Origin: Dactylosporangium roseum
GTDB lineage: Bacteria > Actinomycetota > Actinomycetes > Mycobacteriales > Micromonosporaceae
Length of the DNA stretch: 64,000 nt
Direction: 5' to 3'
NCBI RefSeq assembly: GCF_025264685.1
Contig: NZ_CP073721.1
Coordinates: 4,889,001-4,953,000, forward strand
The translations under genes were made by a program, and so were the position numbers. Each line of letters starts with the position of its first letter. Within the stretch, counting starts at the first letter, position 1. This document shows positions 39,693 to 48,170 of this stretch, piece by piece. A model generated the notes under the pieces. That model searched no databases. It was given only the letters and a program-made list of their open reading frames with translations, and was not told the origin of the DNA.

Positions 39693-40206
39693 GGCGCTCT
39701 GTCCTGGACGGTTCGGCGAACGCCTCGTGGAGACGGCCGAGCACGGGATCCTCGGGCCTGCGGGGATGTCCGTTGACGGCCCGCTCGTTGATCATCGTCG
39801 CGATCATCTCGGCGATCTGCTCCTGCGGCGCCGTGTACGAGGAGCGGTGCAGCACCCGCGCCACGGTCGCCGGATCGAGGTCGGGCAGCAGCGCGGCCGC
39901 GTCGTCCCGCTCCAGCCCGGGTGCGACGTGGTCGCAGAGGACGTGCCCGATCTCGTGGAGGATGATGTGCTGCTGGTGCACGCGGCCCGTGCCGGCGGCG
40001 TAGAAGACGTGGTCCGCCCGGTCGGTGGCGAGCCAGAGCCCGCAGGGTGCGCCCGCGGCGTACGACCCGGGAAGCTGATGCAGGTGGAGCGGGCGCCCCC
40101 GGCGCTCGGCGACGGACGCGCGGAAGACGTCGAGATCGAACGGGTGCGGCACGTCGACGCCGGCCAGCAGCCGGCGGCACTCCCGTTCCAGCTTCTTCAG
40201 CCCCAT
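39679..40206 (-). CDS. ImmA/IrrE-like metallopeptidase
   Basis: 175 residues. Zinc-peptidase motif HEIGH within HQQHIILHEIGHVLCDH (about residue 90-105), preceded by LDVFRASVAERRGRPLHLHQLPG and followed by SSYTAPQEQIAEMIATMI where the third ligand Glu is expected. In ImmA/IrrE proteins the peptidase cleaves an XRE-type repressor; the XRE gene two positions downstream is the obvious candidate. ATG chosen after GAGGAGGG. First gene of the three-gene minus-strand unit. Confidence 0.87.
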   Translation of the reverse strand: MGLKKLERECRRLLAGVDVPHPFDLDVFRASVAERRGRPLHLHQLPGSYAAGAPCGLWLATDRADHVFYAAGTGRVHQQHIILHEIGHVLCDHVAPGLERDDAAALLPDLDPATVARVLHRSSYTAPQEQIAEMIATMINERAVNGHPRRPEDPVLGRLHEAFAEPSRTERRGGR

Positions 40207-40337
40207 TTTCCCTCCTCTGCCCCGAGTGCACGAATAAGCGCGAAGTGGTCCCCAAGGCCCTAGTCTGCCGCCCTCGTCAACCGGTCGGCCCTTGCGGTCC
40301 GGTTGCGCGACGCGGAAGGCTGGACGACAGGGCGGGC

Positions 40338-40369
40338 GGCCTCGACCGGAGGAGGGGCCGGTCGAGGCC
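40338..40369. repeat. 12-bp perfect inverted repeat in divergent gap
   Basis: Arms 40338-40349 and 40358-40369 around an 8-base spacer, in the 253-bp region between the ImmA-like gene and the MFS gene. It is upstream of both genes, so more likely an operator than a terminator. Confidence 0.5.
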
Positions 40370-40459
40370 ACGGGGCACGGCGATGTCGGCCGGCGCTGGG
40401 ATGAAAGCGGATAAAACGGGGTATCCGCTCATACTCCGTCGACCTGGGAGGCTGCCGAC

Positions 40460-41836
40460 ATGGCCGGTTGTCCCGCCGCGCAGCCCACGCGCGCCACCGT
40501 CACCGTTCACCGGTCGATCCTCGGGCCCGCGCTCGTCGCGGCCCTGGGCGGCTTCCTGTTCGGCTACGACACCGGCGTCATCTCCGCCGCGCTGCTGTAC
40601 CTCGCCCCCGCGTTCAACCTGTCCAGCGGCGAGCAGGAGGTGGTCGTCGCCGCGCTGCTGCTCGGCGCGATCGTCGGGGTCCTCAGCGGCGGACCACTCG
40701 TCGACCGGTTCGGCCGGCGACGGCTGCTCATCGTGTCCGCGGCGGTGTTCTGCGCCGGCGCGCTCGTCGCCGCGCTCGCCCCGAGCGCGGCGGTGCTGAT
40801 CGCCGCCCGGTTCGTGCTCGGCCTCGCGATCGGCACGTCGTCGCTGGTCGTGCCGACGTACATCGCGGAGATGGCGCCGCGGGAGACACGCGGCCGGCTG
40901 GTGTCCCTGCAACAGCTCATGATCACGGTCGGCATCTTCGTGTCGTACCTCGTGGGCTTCGCCTTCTCGCCGAGCCACGGCTGGCGGTGGATGCTGGGCC
41001 TGGCCGCCGTCCCGGCCGCGGTGATGCTCCTCGGCCTGCTCGGCCTGGCGGAGAGCCCGCGCTGGCTGCTGTCCCGCGGCCGGGAGGACGAGGCCCGCAC
41101 GGTCATGCTCCGCTCACGCAGCCCGGGCGAGGCCGACGAGGAACTGGCCGAGATGCGAGCCATCACCGCCACCGAGCGCGGCATGACGATCCGCGACGTC
41201 TTCGGCCGGCGGCTGCGCCCGGCGGTCCTGCTCGGCGTCGCAGTCGCCGCGACCAACCAGCTCGTCGGCGTCAACGCGGTCATCTACTACACCCCGACGC
41301 TGCTGACCCGCGCCGGGTTCGGCGACGCGGCGGCGCTCGTGTCGACGGTCGGCATCGGCCTGGTCAACATGGTCGTCACGATCGGCGCGCTGCTCGTGAT
41401 CGACCGGATCGGCCGGCGGCCGCTGCTGCTGGGTGGCACCGCGATCGTCGTCGTCAGCCTGGTGGCGCTCGGCGCGCTGTACCTGCTGCCCAGCCAGACC
41501 GGCATCGCCGGGTTCCTGCTGGTGGCGGTCCTGTGCGTGTACATCGCCGCGTTCGCCGCCAGCCTCGGCCTCGGCATCTGGCTCATCAACAGCGAGATCT
41601 TCCCGACGGCGGTGCGCGGCAAGGCGGCGGGCGCCGGCACGGTCACCCACTGGACGCTCGACTTCCTCATCTCCCTGACCGTCCTCACGACGATCGCGCT
41701 GCTGAGCGCCACCGGCCTGTTCTGGCTCTACGCGGCATTCGGCGTGATCGGCCTGCTGTACCTCCACCGCCACCTGCCCGAGACGAAAGGCAGGACGCTG
41801 GAGGACATCGAGCACAGCCTGCGCGGCGACCGCTGA
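40460..41836 (+). CDS. Sugar-porter MFS transporter
   Basis: 458 residues, 12 transmembrane helices. Sugar porter family signatures: GGFLFGYDTGVISAALL, DRFGRRR, PTYIAEMAPRETRGRL, AESPRWLL, NQLVGVNAVIYYTPTL, DRIGRRPLLL and C-terminal PETKGRTLEDIE. These proteins import hexoses, pentoses or polyols by proton symport. ATG after GGGAGG. It is not linked to sugar catabolic genes here, and the family makes it an unlikely exporter for the aminohydroxybenzoate product. Confidence 0.93.
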   Translation: MAGCPAAQPTRATVTVHRSILGPALVAALGGFLFGYDTGVISAALLYLAPAFNLSSGEQEVVVAALLLGAIVGVLSGGPLVDRFGRRRLLIVSAAVFCAGALVAALAPSAAVLIAARFVLGLAIGTSSLVVPTYIAEMAPRETRGRLVSLQQLMITVGIFVSYLVGFAFSPSHGWRWMLGLAAVPAAVMLLGLLGLAESPRWLLSRGREDEARTVMLRSRSPGEADEELAEMRAITATERGMTIRDVFGRRLRPAVLLGVAVAATNQLVGVNAVIYYTPTLLTRAGFGDAAALVSTVGIGLVNMVVTIGALLVIDRIGRRPLLLGGTAIVVVSLVALGALYLLPSQTGIAGFLLVAVLCVYIAAFAASLGLGIWLINSEIFPTAVRGKAAGAGTVTHWTLDFLISLTVLTTIALLSATGLFWLYAAFGVIGLLYLHRHLPETKGRTLEDIEHSLRGDR

Positions 41837-42012
41837 CCGCTCAGCAGACCTCCCGGCGGACGATCTCCGCCGGGACCCGCTCCTCCTCAGGACCGACCAG
41901 CCACTGCGTGCCGCCACGTCCCCACTGTCCGCCCCGGGAAGCCGCCGCGGGTGGCCTGCGGCGGGTGGTCGTGCGCGCACCGCGTCGCGCGCCGGGTCGT
42001 AGGCTGATCGTT

Positions 42013-42825
42013 ATGGCTGAGCGACCGCAGGGGACCCATGTCGGGCGGGTCGTGCGCACGGAGCGGCTCACACCGCACATGCAGCGCGTCGTCCTGAGCG
42101 GCGAGGGACTGGACCGGTTCGACGCCGGAATCTACACGGACCACTACGTCAAGCTGCTGTTCCCGGCGGAGGGGGTGACCTATCCGGAGCCGTTCGACCT
42201 GGCCACGGTCCGGGCCACGATGCCGCGGGGCCAGTGGCCGGTGGTCCGGACGTACTCGGTGCGGTCGTGGGACCCGCGGGCCCGGGAGCTGGTGCTCGAC
42301 TTCGTCCTGCACGGCGACACCGGCCTGGCGGCCCGATGGTCGGTGCGCGCCCGGCCGGGCGACCTGCTGCGCTTCGGCGGCCCCGGTGGCGCCTACGCGC
42401 CCGACCCGAAGGCGGACTGGCACCTGCTGGCCGGTGACGAGAGCGCGCTGCCGGCGATCGCGGCGTCGGTCGAGCGGCTGCCCGCAGACGCCGTGCACGT
42501 GGCACTCGTCGAGGTGGCGGGCCCCGCCGACGAGCAGGACGTCCCGGGCGTCACCTGGGTGCACCGCGGCGACGGCCCGGTCGGGTCGGCGCTCGTGCCC
42601 GCCGTGCTCGGCCTGCCGCTGCCCGACGGCGACGTCCAGGCGTTCGTCCACGGCGAGGCCGGCTTCGTCAAGGAGCTGCGGCGCTATCTCCGCGTCGAGC
42701 GCGGCATCCCGCGTGAGCGGCTCTCTATCTCCGGCTACTGGCGGCTCGGCCACGACGAGGACGGCTGGCAGGCCAGCAAGCGGGAGTGGAACGCCCGGAT
42801 CGAGGTGGAGCAGGAGCCGGCGTAG
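42013..42825 (+). CDS. Siderophore-interacting protein (ferric-siderophore reductase, ViuB/YqjH-type)
   Basis: 270 residues. FAD-binding N-terminus (VVRTERLTPHMQRVVLSGEGL, WPVVRTYSVRSWDPRARELVLDFVLHG with the RTYS flavin motif), then NAD(P)-binding part with LLAGDESALPAIAASVERL and EAGFVKELRRYLRVERGIPRERLSISGYWRLG. It reduces ferric siderophores to release iron in the cytoplasm. ATG start. No siderophore biosynthesis or uptake genes adjoin it. Confidence 0.95.
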   Translation: MAERPQGTHVGRVVRTERLTPHMQRVVLSGEGLDRFDAGIYTDHYVKLLFPAEGVTYPEPFDLATVRATMPRGQWPVVRTYSVRSWDPRARELVLDFVLHGDTGLAARWSVRARPGDLLRFGGPGGAYAPDPKADWHLLAGDESALPAIAASVERLPADAVHVALVEVAGPADEQDVPGVTWVHRGDGPVGSALVPAVLGLPLPDGDVQAFVHGEAGFVKELRRYLRVERGIPRERLSISGYWRLGHDEDGWQASKREWNARIEVEQEPA

Positions 42826-42829
42826 CCGC

Positions 42830-43654
42830 CTACGGCAGGTCCACGGGCACCTCGACCTGCGAGTCCAGGTCCGGCGGCCGGATGGCACTGACCACGGCGT
42901 AGCCCTGCGCGAGCCACGCCAGGTCGGTGCCGGGGACGTGGCGGGCGCCGTGTTCCCTGATGGCCGTACGGACGTATCCCTCACCCGCCTCCGCGAGCGC
43001 CATCTGCACCTGGCCGAACGGCGCCAGCGTGGCCCGGCGCAGCCCGGCGACCTCTTCCACCGGCCGGTCCGGCACGTTGAGGTTGAGGACGGTGCCGGCG
43101 GGCGCCTCCACCAGCCAGTGCAGCAGCCGGCCGGCGAGTTCGGCGGCCGTGTCCCAGTGGCGGGTCTCGTCGTCGACGGCGTCCAGCTCCGCGATCGCCG
43201 CGCCGCCGGTGACGCTGCTGCCGGCGGCCGGCGAGAGCACGTCGAGCGACGCCGCCAGGGCGCTGATGCCGTTGTTCGCGGCCGTCAGCGCGGCGCCGAC
43301 GGTGCCGGAGTGCAGGATCGCACGGCCGGCGTTGGCGCCCCGGTTGATGCCAGAGAGCACCAGGTCGGGCGCCGGCCCGAAGGCGCCGATCCCGGCGAGG
43401 ACCGCGATGTACCCCGGCGACGCCGCCACCCCGTAGGCCGGCACGTCGTCCAGCCCGCAGAGCGCGGCATCGGCGACGACGATCCCGCCCTCCTCGGTCA
43501 CCGCCGACAACGCCGCGCTCATCCCGCTGGCCTCCCGCTGCGGCGCGGCGACGACCACGTCGAACCCGCTCTCGTGCGCCGCCTTCGCCAGCCACCGGAT
43601 GCCCGGCGCGGAGATTCCGTCGTCGTTGGTGACGAGCACCCGCTTGGTGTCCAT
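42830..43654 (-). CDS. surE: SurE-like 5'/3'-nucleotidase
   Basis: 274 residues. SurE family: VLVTNDDGISAPGIRWLA with the two metal-binding aspartates, APQREASGMSAAL, DLVLSGINRGANAG, SGTVGAAL, then LNLNVPD. Acts on nucleoside monophosphates and related phosphates. ATG start from the conserved N-terminus. Its 3' end is 4 bases from the siderophore-interacting gene, with which it converges. Confidence 0.92.
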   Translation of the reverse strand: MDTKRVLVTNDDGISAPGIRWLAKAAHESGFDVVVAAPQREASGMSAALSAVTEEGGIVVADAALCGLDDVPAYGVAASPGYIAVLAGIGAFGPAPDLVLSGINRGANAGRAILHSGTVGAALTAANNGISALAASLDVLSPAAGSSVTGGAAIAELDAVDDETRHWDTAAELAGRLLHWLVEAPAGTVLNLNVPDRPVEEVAGLRRATLAPFGQVQMALAEAGEGYVRTAIREHGARHVPGTDLAWLAQGYAVVSAIRPPDLDSQVEVPVDLP

Positions 43655-43682
43655 AACCCATCTTTTCCCCGGGCGAGGAGGT

Positions 43683-44336
43683 TTACAGCACGGTCGGGTC
43701 GCTGATCGTGAACCGCGCCTCGACCGCCGCGAAGACCCGCTGGCGCTCCGGGTCGAGCCGCAGGTCGGGCGCGCCGCCCGGGCCACCGTGCTTCGCCTGG
43801 GCGGCGAACGTCTCGAAGCCGGCGGCAACGGGCTGCGGGCCCCGACTGAGCCCGGGGTCGGCCAGCTCGACGAGGGTCTCGACCCGGGCGCCGAGCGCCT
43901 CCGCGTACTCCTTCGCGCGGGCGATCGCCTCGCCGATCGCGGCCCGGCGGGCCGCCCGGTGCACCGGGCTGTCGTCGCGCAGCCTCCACGCCGGCCCGTA
44001 CACGTGGGTCTGGTCCTGGTCGGCGATGGAGAGCATGAGCTCACCGAGCACCGTGAGGTCATTGACGGTCACGGTCGTCGACACGCTGCCGGCGTAGGCG
44101 GTGACCTTCTCCCCGCGGCGGGCGTTTTCGGGGTGTACGTGCAGGCCGCCGGACTCGCGCCGCTCGATCGCCTCGGCGTAGCGGTCGAGGAACTGCCGCA
44201 GGGCGTCGGCGCGCTCCCGCAGCCGGGCCAGCGCGGCCTGCCGGTCCTTGTCCCGGGCGGCGACGATCACCGTGAACTCGGCGAGCTCCGGCTCGACGTC
44301 CCGCACAGCTTCCCCACGCACCACAACCGTCGTCAT
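43683..44336 (-). CDS. SIMPL-domain (DUF541) protein
   Basis: 217 residues with the features of the SIMPL/DUF541 family: VVVRGEAVRDVEPELAEFTVIV, ARDKDRQAALARLRERADAL, AYAGSVSTTVTVNDLTVLGELM and AIARAKEYAEALGARVETLVEL. No signal peptide is seen, unlike many members that are secreted. Related proteins are linked to interleukin-receptor-kinase binding or to stress, but the bacterial role is unclear. It starts 28 bases upstream of SurE, same strand. Confidence 0.88.
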   Translation of the reverse strand: MTTVVVRGEAVRDVEPELAEFTVIVAARDKDRQAALARLRERADALRQFLDRYAEAIERRESGGLHVHPENARRGEKVTAYAGSVSTTVTVNDLTVLGELMLSIADQDQTHVYGPAWRLRDDSPVHRAARRAAIGEAIARAKEYAEALGARVETLVELADPGLSRGPQPVAAGFETFAAQAKHGGPGGAPDLRLDPERQRVFAAVEARFTISDPTVL

Positions 44337-44422
44337 GCTGCCCAGCCTAGAAGGCTGATGCTGCGGGTGACCGGCGGTCGGCCGCGCGGCCCGTCCACCC
44401 GCCGGCGGGCTACGGTGCCGAC

Positions 44423-44917
44423 GTGTCTGATCTCGTCGACTACAACTTCGGCCCGCACAGCCGCAACCGGCTCGCCGAGACGTCGCGGCGCAGCGCCGAC
44501 GGGGCGATCGCGGCGCTGGAGACCTTCTACTACGCGCTGAACCACGCCGACCTCGACGTGCTCGCCGAGATATGGTCGGACGACGACCTGGCGCAGGTCG
44601 ACAACCCGGTCGGCGGGATCGTGCGGTCCGGCCGGGCGGTCGTCGACATGTACCGCCACCTGTTCGACAGCGGCGTGCGGCTGGACATCACCTTCACCGA
44701 CGCCGCGACGTACTGGTCGCCGGACGCCGCCATGTTCGCCGGCCGGGAGGTCGGCCACTACACGAACGCCGAGGGCGAGCACGTGCCGCTGGAGTTTCGC
44801 ACCAGCCGATACTTCACGTGGCACCCGCGCCACGAACGCTGGCGCCAGCTCCACCACCACGGCAGCATGGACGACCCCTCGGCACTGCGCGACTATCAGC
44901 AGGCCGCCCTCCGCTGA
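44423..44917 (+). CDS. NTF2-like (SnoaL/DUF4440-type) protein
   Basis: 164 residues. After a 30-residue lead, the core ALETFYYALNHADLDVLAEIWSDDDLAQVDNPVGGIVRSGRAVVDMY and RYFTWHPRHERWRQLHHHGSMD has the cone-shaped NTF2-like fold pattern with W/D and H-rich edges. Such proteins can be enzymes or ligand-binders; this one has no diagnostic residues. GTG start. Confidence 0.8.
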   Translation: MSDLVDYNFGPHSRNRLAETSRRSADGAIAALETFYYALNHADLDVLAEIWSDDDLAQVDNPVGGIVRSGRAVVDMYRHLFDSGVRLDITFTDAATYWSPDAAMFAGREVGHYTNAEGEHVPLEFRTSRYFTWHPRHERWRQLHHHGSMDDPSALRDYQQAALR

Positions 44918-44986
44918 CGACGGCGCTTCCCTGCCCGCACGGTCCGCTCGTGCCGGTTTCCGCCCCATTCTTCCTTCCCGGCGGCG

Positions 44987-45595
44987 CTAAGGCTGCTTTT
45001 TCCGCCTGGATTTGCGCTGGACGGTGACGCCGCCCCAGACCGCGAACCCGGTGACGACGATCCGCGGCGCGCCGTGCCGGCCGCCGCCGGCGGCGCCGTG
45101 GTCGAAGCCGCCCATCAGGCCCATGCCGGTGACCTGCACGTCGGCGTCCTCCGGCACGATGACCGAGATGCCGCCCATGACCGCGAACGCCCTGATCGTC
45201 ACCTCACCGTGCAGCATGCGCGCCTCGCGCAGATCGACTGTGCCGCCGCCCCAGAACGCGAGGCAGCTAAACTCCCGCGGCGGGATCCACGACCCCCGGC
45301 GCGAGAAGCCGCTCATGACGGCGGCCGCCCACCCGCGTCGCCGGACCTCACCCGGCCGCGGAGGCACCCCGTCGAGCGGCACCGGCGACGCGGCCGGGCT
45401 CGGCAGGTCACGCACCAGCGGCTCCAGCTCCGCATAGGTGCGGGAGGCATACACGGCGTGCAGCCGCTCGTCGACCTCGTCGAGGTCGAGCCGGCCCTCC
45501 GCGGCGGCCGATCGCAAGACCTCCGCCACTCGTTCACGATCGGCGTCGGACGCCCGCATCTGTTTGGGATCGACCCGCTCCGGTAGATCGGCCAT
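44987..45595 (-). CDS. DUF1707 protein with LiaF-like C-terminal domain
   Basis: 202 residues. N-terminal DUF1707 (RASDADRERVAEVLRSAAAEGRLDLDEVDERLHAVYASRTYAELEPLVRDLP) followed by a cell-wall-active-antibiotics-response (DUF2154-like) beta-helix segment: SCLAFWGGGTVDLREARMLHGEVTIRAFAVMGGISVIVPEDADVQVTGMGLMGGF. No transmembrane helix. Widespread in actinobacteria, thought to be linked to cell-envelope stress. ATG start. Confidence 0.9.
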   Translation of the reverse strand: MADLPERVDPKQMRASDADRERVAEVLRSAAAEGRLDLDEVDERLHAVYASRTYAELEPLVRDLPSPAASPVPLDGVPPRPGEVRRRGWAAAVMSGFSRRGSWIPPREFSCLAFWGGGTVDLREARMLHGEVTIRAFAVMGGISVIVPEDADVQVTGMGLMGGFDHGAAGGGRHGAPRIVVTGFAVWGGVTVQRKSRRKKQP

Positions 45596-45706
45596 GAGCC
45601 GAAATCCTAGTCAGTCTCGATCCCGTCGAGCCTCTCGGCCTGCTCGCCGCCGCGTTCGGCCCGGAGTCGGCCACGGCCTGGTACGAGCGACACCCACCCA
45701 CTGACG

Positions 45707-45733
45707 GTTACTGTTTGCGACACGCAACGTAAC
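45707..45733. promoter_or_regulatory. 27-bp imperfect palindrome upstream of the coiled-coil gene
   Basis: GTTAC/GTAAC outer arms (45707-45711 and 45729-45733) and TTGCG/CGCAA inner arms around ACA, in an AT-richer patch of a 240-bp divergent intergenic region. Likely a dimeric regulator site controlling the gene at 45836, the DUF1707 gene, or both. Confidence 0.5.
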
Positions 45734-45835
45734 GAGACTTGCGTCAGACTCCGGTAGCGATTTGGATGTGCAGTCGGGCGGCGCTGTCCGTGAGTCGCCG
45801 GCATCTCACCTTCCCGATCGTATGGAGGATGGCCC

Positions 45836-47152
45836 ATGTCCCACGGCGGGGAGCTTGCAGCGCAACACGAGGACACCGGTTCGCGTCCGGCCTTCGCCCA
45901 GGTCATGCGCGGCTATGACAAGCGGCAGGTCGACCTGCACGTCGCCCAGATGGACCGGCAGCTCGCCGGCCTGACCGCCGAGCGCAAGCGCGTCGTCGGG
46001 CAGGCGCAGGAGCTGTCGTCGCAGGTGCAGGAACTCTCCGCGCAGCTCAAGCAGGCCCAGGCGGAGCTCACCGAGGCGCGGCAGCGGCCCGCGCGCGTCG
46101 ACCGGGCTTCGTTCCGGCACCTCGGCCCGATGGTCGACCAGATCCTCGCGCTGGCCGAGAAGCAGGCCGGGCTGATCATCGAGCAGTCCGAGCAGAAGGC
46201 CGCCGAGCAACAGGCCGAGGCCGAAAAGGCGCTGAAGGAGGCGCAGGAGCGCGCCGACAAGCTCATCTCCGACGGTGAGGCCGCGCACGAGCGTTCCGTG
46301 CAAGAGGCGGAGCGGATCAACGAGCAGAGCCACGAGCACCTCGACAAGACTCGCAAAGAGGCGGACGCCCTCGCCGAGGCGGCCCGCCAGCAGGTCCTCC
46401 AGGAGGTCAAGGCCGGCCGCGCACAGGCCCAGCAGGAGCTGGCGCAGTGGAAGGCGACCGCGCAGCGCGAGATCGAGGAAATGCGGGCCAGCTCCGACCG
46501 CGAGATCACCGAGCTGCGGGCCAACGTCGACCGGGAGATCACCCAGCAGCGCAGCATCGCCGACCAGAAGAGCGCGGCGCTGCACGCCGAGGCCCAGAAA
46601 TACGCCTCCGACATGCGCAAGCGCGCCGACGAGCAGGCGGCGACCGCTCAGCAGCAGCTCACGATCGTGCAGCAGGACATCCAGGCGCGACAGAAGGCGC
46701 TGACGCAGTTGCAGACCGAGTTCGACGCCGTCCAGCAGCAGTTGGGCGAGGCGCGCCGCGAGGGCACCGCGCTCAACCGCGAGGTCACCTCCCTGCAGCA
46801 GCGGCTCACGGACGTCAAGCAGAACCTCGCGAGCGAGCTCACCCGGCTGGAGCACGCCCGCCAGGCCGCCGACTCGGCCGAGCGGCACGCCAAGGAGGTC
46901 CGCGCCAGGGTGCAGCGCGAGGCGAAGCGGGTCGCTGACCTGGCGGCCGCCGCGGTCATGGCCGCCGCCGCGGGTGGTGCCGACACGGGTGAGTATCCGA
47001 AGGTGCCCGTCCGCACGGTCGGTGAGTCCCACGCCGACAACACGGTCCCGGCCCCGCGCGACCCGCAGCCGGCCGCCGTCGCCGCCGGTGGTGGTGCCGG
47101 TGGCGCCGACGCGGACGGCCCGTCCCGGCGCGAGGAGACCGAGAAGGCATAA
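45836..47152 (+). CDS. Coiled-coil DivIVA/Scy-like scaffold protein
   Basis: 438 residues. Short N-terminal DivIVA-like segment (FAQVMRGYDKRQVDLHVAQMD), then continuous coiled coil from about residue 40 to 375 (Glu/Gln/Ala/Arg heptads), and a Gly/Ala/Pro low-complexity tail. This is the pattern of Streptomyces coiled-coil proteins often labelled 'cellulose-binding protein', related to the polarity scaffolds Scy and FilP. It likely organises the cell pole or septum. ATG after GGAGGATGG. Confidence 0.85.
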   Translation: MSHGGELAAQHEDTGSRPAFAQVMRGYDKRQVDLHVAQMDRQLAGLTAERKRVVGQAQELSSQVQELSAQLKQAQAELTEARQRPARVDRASFRHLGPMVDQILALAEKQAGLIIEQSEQKAAEQQAEAEKALKEAQERADKLISDGEAAHERSVQEAERINEQSHEHLDKTRKEADALAEAARQQVLQEVKAGRAQAQQELAQWKATAQREIEEMRASSDREITELRANVDREITQQRSIADQKSAALHAEAQKYASDMRKRADEQAATAQQQLTIVQQDIQARQKALTQLQTEFDAVQQQLGEARREGTALNREVTSLQQRLTDVKQNLASELTRLEHARQAADSAERHAKEVRARVQREAKRVADLAAAAVMAAAAGGADTGEYPKVPVRTVGESHADNTVPAPRDPQPAAVAAGGGAGGADADGPSRREETEKA

Positions 47153-47250
47153 CCCGGTCCCGCGGACACCGCCGACCGGCCCGGCACTGCCGGCCGAGCA
47201 CAGCAGTGGCGCAGGCGTAGCCGGGCACCGGGTGGGTAGGGCCACGCGTC

Positions 47251-48048
47251 ATGACGGTCACACGCGGGATCGCGGTCGCACTGCTCGCAGCGGCGGTGGT
47301 GGTCGGTGTCGGGCCGGCCGCCTCGGCGGCGCCCACCGCGCCCGGGCCGTGCGCCGTCAAACCCACCGTCGTGCTCGTGCACGGGGCCTGGACCGGGACG
47401 TCCAGTTGGACCGGGGAGATCGAGCGGCTCCGGCGTGACGGGTACCAGGTGCGCGCCTTCGCGAACCCGCTGCGCGGGCTGACCGGGGACGCGACCGCGG
47501 CGGCGGCGTTCCTGGGGACCATCAGAGGGCCGGTGGTGCTGGTCGGGCACTCGTACGGCGGTTCGGTCATCACCAACGCCGCCGCCGGGAACGGCAACGT
47601 CCGGGCCCTCGTCTACGTCGACGCCGCCGCTCCCGCCGTCGGCGAGACCACCGGTGCGCTGAGCGGCAAGGGCTCCGCGCTGGCGGCGGACCCGGCCACG
47701 CTCTACGACCGGGTCGGTGGCGACCTCTACCTGCGGGAGACGGCGTTCCTGCAGTCGTTCGCACCGGACGTACCACCCGAAACCGCCACGACGCTGTGGG
47801 CCGGTCAGCGCCCGGCCGCGACGGCCGCCTTCACCACGAAGTCGGCGCAGGAGGCCTGGCGGTCCATCCCGTCCTGGTACGTCATCGGCGAGGCCGACCG
47901 CGTCATCACCCCCGCCTCCCAGCGGACGATGGCCGAACGCGCCCGCGCGAAGATCGCCGTGGTGCCGGACGGCTCGCACCTCACGCTCGTCTCCCACCCG
48001 CAGCCGGTCACCGAGCAGATCCTGAACGCCGCCCGCGCCACCTGCTGA
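47251..48048 (+). CDS. Secreted alpha/beta hydrolase
   Basis: 265 residues with a signal peptide (GIAVALLAAAVVVGVGPAASA). Alpha/beta-hydrolase features: VVLVHGAWTGTSSW (oxyanion side), nucleophile elbow GHSYGG in VVLVGHSYGGSVITNAA, acid in VIGEADRVI and His in PDGSHLTLVSHP. Similar to secreted lipase/esterase-like AB-hydrolase_6 proteins; substrate unknown. ATG start. Confidence 0.9.
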   Translation: MTVTRGIAVALLAAAVVVGVGPAASAAPTAPGPCAVKPTVVLVHGAWTGTSSWTGEIERLRRDGYQVRAFANPLRGLTGDATAAAAFLGTIRGPVVLVGHSYGGSVITNAAAGNGNVRALVYVDAAAPAVGETTGALSGKGSALAADPATLYDRVGGDLYLRETAFLQSFAPDVPPETATTLWAGQRPAATAAFTTKSAQEAWRSIPSWYVIGEADRVITPASQRTMAERARAKIAVVPDGSHLTLVSHPQPVTEQILNAARATC

Positions 48049-48170
48049 GCCGGCCTGAATCTTGAGGGCCATGGACGCAGCGACGGGCCGCGCCGCCATC
48101 CGGTGGGCGCCGGAGGCCGGAGCGTCGAACGGCCCGAATAACGGCGGATGCCGCTGGGTACCACACCGGC

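Noticed and set aside
40460..41836. Exporter of the cluster product
   Set aside because: Sequence is a clear sugar porter, and the XRE/ImmA module separates it from the cluster.
41841..41960. Short minus-strand C-terminal-like frame (GGQWGRGGTQWLVGPEEE)
   Set aside because: Codons look plausible but there is no start without overlapping the next gene's 5' end; too weak to call.
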